Source: Brachyspira pilosicoli (GTDB lineage: Bacteria; Spirochaetota; Brachyspiria; Brachyspirales; Brachyspiraceae). Taken from it: DNA of 64,000 nt. The translations under genes and the position numbers were made by a program. Below are positions 35,014 through 43,971 of this stretch, piece by piece; within the stretch, counting starts at the first letter, position 1, and the number at the start of each line of letters is the position of its first letter. The stretch is from the NCBI RefSeq assembly GCF_036997485.1, contig NZ_JAWLPU010000002.1, positions 372,001 to 436,000 of the forward strand, in the 5' to 3' direction. The notes beneath the pieces were generated by a model. That model did not search any database. It worked only from the letters and a program-made list of their open reading frames with translations, and had not been told where the DNA came from.

Positions 35014-38000
35014 ATGAAAATTATTTATAAAGCTGGTATTGATATTGGTTCAACTACCGCAAAAATGGTTGTATATGATAATAAAAACAATATGATATTT
35101 AAAACTTATACTAGACACAATGCTGATGTCAAAGAAACATTACTTTCTATATTAAGAGATTTAAAAACTAATCATGGAGATTTAGAGTTATTAGTATCTA
35201 TGACAGGTACTGCTGGTATGGGTATTAGTGAAAAGACAGGCATTAGCTTTGTACAAGAGGTAATTGCTTCTTCAACAGCTATTAGAAAGATTTATCCTTA
35301 TGGAAGGACATTGATTGACATAGGCGGAGAGGATGCAAAAATCATAGTATTTGATGACAACTTCAAAGCTGATATAAGAATGAATGGTAACTGTGCGGGT
35401 GGAACCGGTGCTTTTATAGACCAAATGGCTACACTTTTAAATGTTCATCCATCAGAGCTTTCAACACTTGCAGAAGAATCTACTTCTATTTACCCAATGG
35501 CAAGCAGATGCGGTGTATTTGCCAAAACAGATGTACAAACTCTTATTAGCCGTGATATACCAAAAACTGATATTGCTAAAAGTATATTCCAAGCAGTAGC
35601 TGTTCAAACAATTAATACGCTTGCTAAAGGTTTTGAAATCAAGCCTAAAATATTATTTACAGGCGGACCTTTAACATTCCTTCCAGAATTAAGAAGAACA
35701 TTTTTAACACTCTTAAATGCTACAGAAGATGATATGTATACAGTTGATCACCCTGAATTAACTGCTGCAATAGGAGCTGCTTTTGGTGAAGATGAAGAGC
35801 AAACAGAAATAAAACTTTCTGATTTTATAAACTTGGTAGAAAATATTTCTTCTGATGTAAAAATAACTAATTCTAAGCATAGAGAAGCATTATTCAGCGG
35901 TCAGGAAGAATATGAAAAGTGGGTAGATGAACATAGCAAAGACAAAGTAAAATCTGCTGATGTAGAAACTGTTAATAATAAAAATACATTCCTTGGTATA
36001 GACTCTGGCTCTACTACTACAAAAATAGTTATTATTGATGATAAAGGACAAGTGGTATTAAGACATTATAGAAACAATAATGGAAACCCAGTAGGTGCTG
36101 TTACAGAAGGACTTACAGAGATTAAAAAAGAATTAGATGAAAAAAATATTAAAATAAATATAGCAAGAACTGCCGTTACAGGTTATGGAGAAGATTTAAT
36201 AAAAGCAGCTTTCAATATGGACGAAGGCATTGTTGAAACTATGGCTCATTATAGAGGTGCTAAGGCTTTTGATAAAGATGTAAGCTTCATTCTTGATATA
36301 GGCGGTCAGGATATGAAGGCTATATTTATTAAAGACGGAATTATAGAAAACATTGAAATTAACGAGGCTTGTTCATCAGGCTGCGGTTCATTTATAGAAA
36401 CATTTGCACGAGGTATGGGCTATAAAGTAGCTGACTTTGCTAATATTGCATGCGAATCTCAAAGTCCTTGTGATTTAGGAAGCCGCTGTACAGTGTTTAT
36501 GAATAGTAAAGTAAAACAGTCTTTAAGAGAAGGCTCTTCTGTTGCTGATATTTCTGCTGGTCTTGCTAAGAGTGTTACTTTAAACTGTTTCACTAAAGTA
36601 TTAAAAATTACAGACACTTCTATTTTAGGCGAACATATAGTTGTTCAAGGTGGTACTTTTAAGAATGCTGCAGTGCTTCGTTCTGTAGAAAAATTCTTAA
36701 ACAAAAAAGTTATTCGCCCTGATATATCAGAGCTTATGGGAGCTTATGGATGTGCATTGCTTGCTTTGGATACCTACAATAAAGAAAAAGAAGATACAAC
36801 ATTTATTGGTTTAGATAATTTACAAGAAGCTAATGATTATGAAAGAAAACAGCTTACTTGTAAAGGCTGTGAAAACCTTTGTACTGTTACAAGATTAAAA
36901 TTCAAAGACGGTAAATCATTCTATACAGGCAATAAATGTGAAAGAATATTCACTAATAAAGGCTCTAAAGAAAGAAATTATGGAATGGATATCACTCAGA
37001 AAAAACTTTCTTTACTATTTGACAGACCTTTAGCACCTGTTTCAGATGATATAAAAGGTGTGATAGGAATACCTCGTGTACTTAATATGTATCAAAACTT
37101 CCCATTCTGGGCTACTATACTTGTAGAATGCGGATATAGAGTACAATTATCATCTCCATCAAGCATGGCTGTTGCTGAGAAAGGCTCTGGTACTGTTATG
37201 AGCGATAATATATGTTTCCCTGCTAAAATAGCTAATGGACATATATATGATTTAATAGAATCTAATGTAGACAGAATATTCTATCCTTCTGTTGTTTTAG
37301 AGAAAAAAGAAAATGATAATAGCGACAATAGCTATAACTGCCCTGTTGTAACTGGTTATCCTGATGTAATTGACAGTTCTATAAGTCCATTAACTAAATA
37401 CGGCATAGCTTTTGATGCTCCAACAATCTCTTTCTTAAACGAAGATTTACTTTATAAAGGCTGTAAAGCTTATTTTGTAAAAACACTCGGCATAGATAAA
37501 AAAGATTTTGACAGAGCATTCAAATTAGCTTTAAAAGAACAAGAGAGAGTAAAAGCAGAATTAAAAGAAGAAGGCAAAAAAATAATAGAACATGCTAAAG
37601 AAACGCAAACACCTATTATACTTATAGTAAGCAGACCTTATCATATAGACCCACTAATTAACCATAAAATACCAGAAACTATTGCTTCATTTGGTATTAA
37701 TGTGCTTACAGAAGATGGTCTTGATATTGATGAGTCTCTCGCTGATGTTCAAGTATTAACTCAATGGTCTTATCCTAACAAAATGTTTAAAGCTGTTTTA
37801 TGGGCAGCTAAGCAAAAAGACTTAAAACTTGAAGTTGTTCAAATTAATAGTTTCGGCTGCGGTCCTGATGCTACTACTTCTGATGAAATAAAATCAATAC
37901 TTAATGCTTATGGAAAGAGTCCTACTTTGGTAAAAGTTGATGAGATTTCGAGTCCTGGAAGCATAAGACTTAGAATACGTTCTATGATAGAAAGTATGAA

Positions 38001-39318
38001 GATGAAAGGCGATTTTATTCCAAAAGAAAAAGCAGAAAGAACTATTATTAAAAGATATGAGAAAAATGATAAGCGTGCAATACTTGTACCAAAATTCGGA
38101 CATTTCTATGACCCTATGATTTTAACTTTACTTCAAAGAAGCGGATATGATACAATACCTCTACCAGAGCCAGATATTGACTCTGTAGAAACAGGTTTAA
38201 GATATGCTAACCAAGATATATGTTATCCAGCTACAATAATAGTAGGAGATATTGTAAAAGCTGTAAAAAGCGGTAAATATGACCCTGACAAAATAGCTGC
38301 TGGTATCACTCAAACAGGTGGACAATGCCGTGCTAGTAATTATGCTTCACTTATTAAAAGAGGTTTGATTAATGCTGGTTATCCTAATGTACCTGTTATT
38401 ACTGTGGGGTTAACTGTTATTAATGATCAGCCTGGATTTAAGCTTTCTAAGATTGATATGATGAAAGAAGGTATAGTTGCTATGCCTTATGCTGACGCTA
38501 TATCTGCAATGTATTATTATACTGCTGTGCGCGAGGTTAATAGAGGCGAATCTTTAGCTCTTGCTAATAAATATATAGCTTTACATCCGAAAGATTTTAG
38601 CCTCAATGATACTGATAAATTATTAAAGCAGGCAGTTAAAGAGTTTAACGCTATTGAAACTAAAGACTTATTATTACCTAAAGCAGGACTTGTTGGTGAG
38701 ATATATGTAAAATATAATAACTTTGCTAATGGTGATGTTTGTGATTGGCTTATGGCTAAGGGAATAGAAGTTATAGTTCCTCCTGTGTTTGACTTCTTTG
38801 TACAGAAAATTATAAGTGCTCAGGTTAATAAAGAAACTAATGCGAGAGAGGTTTCATCTCTCAAATATTATGGTTCTAAATTATCTGAGAAAGTTATAGA
38901 TATGAGAATAGATTCTATAAACCAAATAATGTCTAAGTTCAAAGGATTTAGACCTGTACACCATATAAGACAGATTGCTGAAAATGCTGCTAAGGTTACT
39001 GCTATGACAAATCAATTCGGTGAAGCTTGGCTGCTTCCTGGAGAGATAGCTACTTTTGCTGAAGAGAATATTAATAACGTGCTTTGTTTACAGCCTTTTG
39101 GTTGTATTGCTAACCATATTATAGCCCGCGGTATTGAAACTAGACTTAAAACTATATATCCTAATCTCAATCTTCTTTATTTGGATATGGATGCTGGTGC
39201 TAGTGAAGTTAATACTGTAAATAGATTAGAATTCTTTGCTCGTTCTGCTAAAGATAGTATGAACTCTATTATGGTTGATGACGATATAAAAGAAGCTGTT
39301 GGAGCATATCATAAATAA
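35014..39318 (+). CDS. Large 2-hydroxyacyl-CoA dehydratase activase-type protein
   Basis: 1434 residues. Two BadF/HgdC-like ASKHA ATPase domains come first, from about residue 3 (GIDIGSTTAKMV) and residue 328 (GIDSGSTTTKIV). Their iron-sulfur cysteine regions are NCAGGTGAFIDQ with SRCGVFAKTD, and EACSSGCGSFIE with GSRCTVFMNS. A DUF2229-like region (GIPRVLNMYQNFPFW) and an HgdB-like C-terminal portion follow. Related proteins drive ATP-dependent electron injection into hydroxyacyl-CoA dehydratases; fused large forms are widespread in anaerobes and of uncertain substrate. No separate dehydratase subunit genes are nearby. It follows the panD-like gene and ends at a strong terminator. Confidence 0.88.
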   Translation: MKIIYKAGIDIGSTTAKMVVYDNKNNMIFKTYTRHNADVKETLLSILRDLKTNHGDLELLVSMTGTAGMGISEKTGISFVQEVIASSTAIRKIYPYGRTLIDIGGEDAKIIVFDDNFKADIRMNGNCAGGTGAFIDQMATLLNVHPSELSTLAEESTSIYPMASRCGVFAKTDVQTLISRDIPKTDIAKSIFQAVAVQTINTLAKGFEIKPKILFTGGPLTFLPELRRTFLTLLNATEDDMYTVDHPELTAAIGAAFGEDEEQTEIKLSDFINLVENISSDVKITNSKHREALFSGQEEYEKWVDEHSKDKVKSADVETVNNKNTFLGIDSGSTTTKIVIIDDKGQVVLRHYRNNNGNPVGAVTEGLTEIKKELDEKNIKINIARTAVTGYGEDLIKAAFNMDEGIVETMAHYRGAKAFDKDVSFILDIGGQDMKAIFIKDGIIENIEINEACSSGCGSFIETFARGMGYKVADFANIACESQSPCDLGSRCTVFMNSKVKQSLREGSSVADISAGLAKSVTLNCFTKVLKITDTSILGEHIVVQGGTFKNAAVLRSVEKFLNKKVIRPDISELMGAYGCALLALDTYNKEKEDTTFIGLDNLQEANDYERKQLTCKGCENLCTVTRLKFKDGKSFYTGNKCERIFTNKGSKERNYGMDITQKKLSLLFDRPLAPVSDDIKGVIGIPRVLNMYQNFPFWATILVECGYRVQLSSPSSMAVAEKGSGTVMSDNICFPAKIANGHIYDLIESNVDRIFYPSVVLEKKENDNSDNSYNCPVVTGYPDVIDSSISPLTKYGIAFDAPTISFLNEDLLYKGCKAYFVKTLGIDKKDFDRAFKLALKEQERVKAELKEEGKKIIEHAKETQTPIILIVSRPYHIDPLINHKIPETIASFGINVLTEDGLDIDESLADVQVLTQWSYPNKMFKAVLWAAKQKDLKLEVVQINSFGCGPDATTSDEIKSILNAYGKSPTLVKVDEISSPGSIRLRIRSMIESMKMKGDFIPKEKAERTIIKRYEKNDKRAILVPKFGHFYDPMILTLLQRSGYDTIPLPEPDIDSVETGLRYANQDICYPATIIVGDIVKAVKSGKYDPDKIAAGITQTGGQCRASNYASLIKRGLINAGYPNVPVITVGLTVINDQPGFKLSKIDMMKEGIVAMPYADAISAMYYYTAVREVNRGESLALANKYIALHPKDFSLNDTDKLLKQAVKEFNAIETKDLLLPKAGLVGEIYVKYNNFANGDVCDWLMAKGIEVIVPPVFDFFVQKIISAQVNKETNAREVSSLKYYGSKLSEKVIDMRIDSINQIMSKFKGFRPVHHIRQIAENAAKVTAMTNQFGEAWLLPGEIATFAEENINNVLCLQPFGCIANHIIARGIETRLKTIYPNLNLLYLDMDAGASEVNTVNRLEFFARSAKDSMNSIMVDDDIKEAVGAYHK

Positions 39319-39343
39319 TTTAGTAAAATAATAATGTAAATAT

Positions 39344-39382
39344 AAAAAGGTTTGCAAATATTAATTTGTAAACCTTTTTTAT
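39344..39382 (+). terminator. Rho-independent terminator after the activase gene
   Basis: A 16-base-pair stem, AAAAAGGTTTGCAAAT (39344-39359) with ATTTGTAAACCTTTTT (39364-39379), followed by T-rich sequence. Confidence 0.88.
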
Positions 39383-39470
39383 TATATATAAGCAAAATGT
39401 AAAATTTTATCTAAATTTCTTAAAAAATAGCAAAAAAATGTAAATTTTTTAATGTTTTTTGTAAAATAAA

Positions 39471-39499
39471 TTGACATTACTGCAAAATTATACTATAAT
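39471..39499 (+). promoter_or_regulatory. Consensus sigma-70 promoter for the PepSY-like gene
   Basis: A perfect TTGACA (39471-39476), a 17-base spacer and a perfect TATAAT (39494-39499). It is the best promoter match I found in the window. Confidence 0.8.
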
Positions 39500-39545
39500 A
39501 TAATTATAAGATAATTTAATATATTAGAAATAAAAAGGAGTATTT

Positions 39546-39788
39546 ATGAAGAAATTATTTTGTTTATTATTTGCTTTTTCTATAATTGGAAGTTCTTCTC
39601 TTTTTGCTGATTGGATTATACCTATAAGTCAAGTTCCTGCGGCAGTTAAAAATGCCGTGAAAAGACGTTTTCCAAGAGCAAGAATTTGGAAAGTAGAGAT
39701 GGACGATGGTTTGTATCATGTAGAACTTAACAATGGTGTAGAACTTGAAGTAACTAGAAGAGGAAGAATAGTTGATATAGATTATTAA
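39546..39788 (+). CDS. Secreted single-domain PepSY-like (DUF2874) protein
   Basis: 80 residues with a signal peptide (to about residue 21, SSSLFA) and one PepSY-like/BLIP-fold unit: PISQVPAAVKNAVKRRFP, then IWKVEMDDGLYHVELNNG, then a basic VTRRGRIVDIDY. The family, also called DUF2874, is common in anaerobes; its role in periplasmic protein or ligand binding is unknown. An AAGGAG site lies five bases before the ATG. It has a consensus promoter and its own terminator, so strong expression is likely. Confidence 0.82.
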   Translation: MKKLFCLLFAFSIIGSSSLFADWIIPISQVPAAVKNAVKRRFPRARIWKVEMDDGLYHVELNNGVELEVTRRGRIVDIDY

Positions 39789-39797
39789 TTTTCTAAT

Positions 39798-39838
39798 AAT
39801 AAGGCTTGCAAAATAATATAGTTTCTGCAAGCCTTATT
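39798..39838. terminator. Bidirectional terminator between the PepSY-like gene and glnN
   Basis: A perfect 13-base inverted repeat: AATAAGGCTTGCA (39798-39810) and TGCAAGCCTTATT (39826-39838), located between two convergent stops. Confidence 0.78.
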
Positions 39839-39860
39839 TATACCAAGATTATATTCTTCT

Positions 39861-41948
39861 TTAAGCTAAACTGTATAACATATCTCCATAAGTTGGAAGT
39901 TTCCAATGTTTTTTAGAAACGGTTCTTTCTAATTCATCAATTATAGGACGCATTTCTTCTATACAAGCAAACACTTTATCTCTGAAAAATATGCTAGACT
40001 TTGATATATCTTTTATCTTTTTTACTTCTGATAAATAATCTTCTAAAGTTCTTAGTTTCTTATAAAGATTATTAGTTAAATTACTTAATCTATCTAATAA
40101 ATCTTTTTCTATATCATATTTTATTTTCAAAGTTTTCTTTTTATCGCATATATTAACAAGCTCTTCAATATAATCTAAAGAAAATGGAATAATATATTTA
40201 TTAATCATATCTATTAAAGTAAGCGCTTCAATATTAATTACTTTAGTATATTCTTCCAAGCTTATTTCATATCTTGAAAGAACTTCAGCTTTTGTTAAAA
40301 CATTATGTTTTGTAAACAAGTCTATATTTTTTTGTGATATAAATGTTTCAAGTGCTTCAGGAGTTGTTTTTAGATTGCATAAACCTCTCTTATGAGCTTC
40401 TTTTACCCATTCATCAGAATAGTTATTTCCATTATAAATTATTCTTTTATGTTTTTTTATGTTTTCTTTTAATAACTCTTCTAAATCTTTATCAAAATCC
40501 GAAGACTTTTCTAATATATCAGCAAATTGAGATAATGCCTCAGCGACTATTGTGTTTAATACAATATTAGGACCAGATACAGATAAGCTAGAACCTACCA
40601 TTCTAAACTCAAATTTATTACCAGTAAAAGCAAGAGGAGAAGTTCTATTTCTATCGGTTGAATCTTTTGTAAATCTTGCAAGAGCAGCTACCCCCATCTC
40701 CATTTCTACAGCTTCTCTTTTTTTGTATTTTTTAGAGTTTTCCATAGATTCTATTATTTCAGTAAGTTCATCTCCAAGAAATATTGATATTATAGCAGGA
40801 GGTGCCTCAGATGCTCCAAGGCGATGGTCGTTACTTGCGCTTGCTGTAGTTGCTCTAAGTAAATCCTGATATTCATCAACAGCTTTCATTACAGCAACTA
40901 TAAATAATAAAAATTGTTTATTTTCTGAAGGTGTTTTACCTGGTTCAAATAGGTTAAGTCCTGTATCTGTAGCTATAGACCAGTTATTATGTTTTCCGCT
41001 GCCATTAACTCCAGAGAAAGGTTTTTCATGCAAAATACAAGCTAAATTATGTTTTTCTGCTATTACCTTCATAAGCTCCATTGTAATTTGGTTTTGGTCT
41101 GTTGCCATATTTGTTATAGTAAACTCTGGAGCAAGTTCATATTGACCAGGGGCTACTTCATTATGTTCTGTTTTTGCAATAATGCCAAGCTTCCAAAGCT
41201 CATTATCCAACTCTTTCATAAACTCTAAAACTCTTGGTTTTATGGCGCCAAAATAATGGTCTTCTAATTCCTGCCCCTTTGGCGGACAAGCTCCGAATAA
41301 TGTTCTCTTACAATATCTTAAATCTGGTCTTTGTAAATATAAATCTCTATCTATCAAAAAATACTCCTGTTCTGCTCCAACAGTTGTATATACTCTATTA
41401 ATGTCATTATGTCCAAACAATTTTAATATTCTTTTTGCTTCCCTTTCTATAACTTGCATAGAGCGAAGTAATGGTGTTTTTTTATCTAAAGATTCTCCGC
41501 TGTAAGAACAAAAAGCACTTGGTATACATAAAGTATTATCTTTAATAAAAGCATAAGAAGTAGGATCCCAAGCAGTATATCCTCTTGCCTCAAAAGTACT
41601 TCTTAATCCGCCGGATGGAAAACTTGAAGCATCAGGCTCTCCTTGAACAAGCTCTTTACCTGTAAACTCCATACGAACTTTACCGTCTTTAGTTTGAGTT
41701 ATAAAACAAGTATGTTTTTCTGCTGTTACGCCTGTCATAGGCTGAAACCAGTGTGTGAAATGTGTTGCTCCTTTTTCTATTGCCCATTCTTTCATGGCAT
41801 GTGCCACAACATTTGCTAATTCTAAATCTAATCTCTCACCATTCTTTATTGTTTTTATTAATTTTTTGTAAATGTCTTTAGGAAGTTTTTCCTGCATTAC
41901 ATCATCATTAAATACATAGCTTTCAAATATGTGAGGTAATTTATCCAT
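39861..41948 (-). CDS. glnN: Type III glutamine synthetase
   Basis: 695 residues, the size of GSIII rather than the 450-residue GSI. Family motifs include [12 protein letters not shown], the active-site [22 protein letters not shown], and [11 protein letters not shown]. It condenses ammonia with glutamate. It is preceded by GGGAGGAAGG and a good promoter. GSIII is usual in Bacteroidetes, cyanobacteria and several anaerobes including Brachyspira-type spirochaetes. Confidence 0.94.
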   Translation of the reverse strand: MDKLPHIFESYVFNDDVMQEKLPKDIYKKLIKTIKNGERLDLELANVVAHAMKEWAIEKGATHFTHWFQPMTGVTAEKHTCFITQTKDGKVRMEFTGKELVQGEPDASSFPSGGLRSTFEARGYTAWDPTSYAFIKDNTLCIPSAFCSYSGESLDKKTPLLRSMQVIEREAKRILKLFGHNDINRVYTTVGAEQEYFLIDRDLYLQRPDLRYCKRTLFGACPPKGQELEDHYFGAIKPRVLEFMKELDNELWKLGIIAKTEHNEVAPGQYELAPEFTITNMATDQNQITMELMKVIAEKHNLACILHEKPFSGVNGSGKHNNWSIATDTGLNLFEPGKTPSENKQFLLFIVAVMKAVDEYQDLLRATTASASNDHRLGASEAPPAIISIFLGDELTEIIESMENSKKYKKREAVEMEMGVAALARFTKDSTDRNRTSPLAFTGNKFEFRMVGSSLSVSGPNIVLNTIVAEALSQFADILEKSSDFDKDLEELLKENIKKHKRIIYNGNNYSDEWVKEAHKRGLCNLKTTPEALETFISQKNIDLFTKHNVLTKAEVLSRYEISLEEYTKVINIEALTLIDMINKYIIPFSLDYIEELVNICDKKKTLKIKYDIEKDLLDRLSNLTNNLYKKLRTLEDYLSEVKKIKDISKSSIFFRDKVFACIEEMRPIIDELERTVSKKHWKLPTYGDMLYSLA

Positions 41949-41992
41949 ATCCTTCCTCCCAAAAAAAATTTATATATTTATTTAAAAAAAAT

Positions 41993-42020
41993 ATTATAAC
42001 ACTATTACAAATAATTTCAA
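41993..42020 (-). promoter_or_regulatory. Predicted sigma-70 promoter for glnN
   Basis: On the reverse strand, TTGAAA (42020-42015), a 16-base spacer and TATAAT (41998-41993), about 45 bases before the glnN ATG. Confidence 0.65.
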
Positions 42021-42057
42021 TATTACTATATACGATTATTTGTTTAGGAGTAATAGA

Positions 42058-43065
42058 TATTGCACACTTTTTAGTTTAAAAAAAGTAGGTATTCCTTATA
42101 ATTTAATTAGCCAAAATAAACAAAAATAAATACATGTAAAACAATATAATTCAAATCAGAAAAAAAGATAGTATTAATAATTAATAAAGTAAAAAATAAA
42201 AAAGTACAAGTTTTGAAATTTGATATTAGTATTAGAAATTATTATTGGAAGAAGCAATTATAAGAAATAGAAAAAATAGAAAATAAAAGCAGAAAATCTA
42301 AAACTAGCCCTAATAAATATAAAAATAAAAAAATTATTAATAAAGTTATTAAAATACTAAATAAATATAAATACGATAAAACTAAAATAAAAAAACTTTT
42401 AGAAAGAGAAAAGATAAAGATAGGTACTAGTGCCATTGAAACAATTTTAAAAGAGCATAATTTATATAACAAAAAAAAGAAGAAAGTAAGGAAAAAACAT
42501 AAATGAAAGCATGCTATTTATATCAAGGAAGCAGGCGAAAAAGTACAGATAGATGTTAAATATGCTTTTTTTGGTGAAATACGTTATTATCAATTTACTG
42601 CTGTAGATGTAGCTACTAGAATGAGCTTTAGATATTTATATGATGAAAAAAGTCCTAACAGTACTGTTGATTTTCTAAAACGAATGTTAGATTATTTTCC
42701 TTTTAGAATACATTGTATTCAAACATACAATGGTACGGAATTTACTTATCGAAAACATTTATTTGATACAGAACACCTATTAGATATATTTTGTAAGAAG
42801 AACTGTATTAAGAGAGTTTATAATCCAGTTGCCTCACCTTGGTATAATGGCGTAGTAGAAAGTACACATAAACTAGACCAAAAAGAATTTTATGATTTTT
42901 GTACTCAAGAATTAAATTTAGAGAAAGCAAATCTAAAATTAAGAAAATATAATAATTTTTCAATTATAAACAAATACACTCTGCTAAAAATTTATGATAC
43001 TCCTATGTTATACTTTAAGAAATTAAGGAATTCCTAAATGCAATATGTTTATCTCCTGTGCAATA
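42058..43065. mobile_element. Degraded insertion sequence with terminal inverted repeats
   Basis: About 1 kb between outer repeats TATTGCACA (42058-42066) and TGTGCAATA (43057-43065), which are exact inverted copies. An inner pair, TAGGTATTCCTT (42086-42097) and AAGGAATTCCTA (43025-43036), matches at 11 of 12 positions at nearly the same distance from the ends. The interior holds a broken transposase frame. No target duplication is evident. Two-block ends and the DDE-type enzyme suggest an IS3/IS481-like element. Confidence 0.7.
42264..43037 (+). pseudogene. Transposase pseudogene (integrase-core DDE family)
   Basis: A single forward frame is interrupted by a TAA at 42261 and a TGA at 42504. 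The upstream part is lysine-rich with a helix-turn-helix-like segment; after the TGA it resumes as the integrase core: VQIDVKYAFFGEIRYYQFT (first acidic residue), QTYNGTEF (where the second aspartate of the normal QTDNGTEF has become tyrosine) and WYNGVVESTHKLDQKEFY (the glutamate). The two in-frame stops and the lost aspartate mean no active enzyme. The last codons overlap the inner right-end repeat. Confidence 0.8.
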
Positions 43066-43082
43066 ACTCTACATTATAATAA

Positions 43083-43111
43083 TTGATATTTATTGTTCAA
43101 TGTTATATAAT
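43083..43111 (+). promoter_or_regulatory. Predicted sigma-70 promoter for the rseC-like gene
   Basis: TTGATA (43083-43088), a 17-base spacer and TATAAT (43106-43111), 30 bases before the ATG. Confidence 0.65.
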
Positions 43112-43141
43112 AATATTCACTTAGTATAAGGAAAACTATAT

Positions 43142-43546
43142 ATGAGAAGAGAATTAGCCGTTGTTTTAGAAACATATAATAACAATATTGCTAAAGTGCA
43201 ATTGCAAAGAAGCTCAAGCTGTGATGGATGCAAAATATGTTCTACCGGAAAGCCAATCATATTAAGAGCTAATAATAATATAAATGCTTCCAATGGAGAC
43301 AATGTTATTATAGAAGTAGAAGAACTTAAAAAAGGTACTAATTTCTTTGTATATATAATACCGTTAGTATGTCTTATAATAGGATATTTTGTTGGTAATT
43401 ACATATCTAAAATCGCTAATATTAATCATGACTTAGGACCTATAATTTCTTTTGTATTCTTTTTTGTTTATATATTTTTTGGCATACTACAATTAAAAAA
43501 AAATAACAAGATTATAGCTAATATAATAGCAAAAAATAAATTATGA
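43142..43546 (+). CDS. RseC/MucC-family membrane protein
   Basis: 134 residues. An N-terminal cytoplasmic beta-type domain carries the cysteine cluster CDGCKIC followed by another near residue 20-35, and the C-terminal half has two membrane helices (FVYIIPLVCLIIGYFVG and FVFFFVYIFFGIL). The family includes RseC and the SoxR-reducing RsxC partner-type proteins; in many bacteria the Cys motif binds iron-sulfur. The function in spirochaetes is not known. Its stop overlaps the downstream lipoprotein gene by four bases. Confidence 0.82.
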   Translation: MRRELAVVLETYNNNIAKVQLQRSSSCDGCKICSTGKPIILRANNNINASNGDNVIIEVEELKKGTNFFVYIIPLVCLIIGYFVGNYISKIANINHDLGPIISFVFFFVYIFFGILQLKKNNKIIANIIAKNKL

Positions 43547-43971
43547 AAATAAAATATATTATAATTTCTTTAATACTTTTTTTATTTGCATCTTGCAAAA
43601 CTAATTATGAAACTTTTTACAAGATAGGAAATGATACAGTGTCTTCTGTTTATAAAATTACATCTTTAGAAATAAAACCAAAAGTAGAAAAGTTTGAAGA
43701 CAATTATATATATACTTTTAAAAATGATACTAATGCATTATATAATAGTGTAAAGTATGCTAATTATTTATGGAAAAACGAAGGATATTATATAACTGAG
43801 CATAATGATTTTGGTAAAGAAAATGGAAGTGTAGAATTAGCAAAAAGTTCAATATCTCCTAACAAAGTAATAAGAATTAATATTCATTCTTATACCAACA
43901 ATTCTTTTGATGTTGCTATATCATTAGTAAATGGAACACTAAAACTAAAAAATAATATAAGTAATAAATAA
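43543..43971 (+). CDS. Hypothetical lipoprotein
   Basis: 142 residues. The signal peptide ends in a lipobox (LFASC, with cysteine near residue 19). The mature part has no family I recognise; it contains aromatic/charged segments such as YTFKNDTNALYNSVKYANYLW. Its start overlaps the rseC-like stop by four bases, so the two are translated together. Its stop abuts the GH57 stop from the other strand. Function unknown. Confidence 0.7.
   Translation: MKIKYIIISLILFLFASCKTNYETFYKIGNDTVSSVYKITSLEIKPKVEKFEDNYIYTFKNDTNALYNSVKYANYLWKNEGYYITEHNDFGKENGSVELAKSSISPNKVIRINIHSYTNNSFDVAISLVNGTLKLKNNISNK

Noticed and set aside
42242-42472. Reverse frame opposite the transposase remnant
   Set aside because: Antisense shadow of the lysine-rich transposase N-terminal region.
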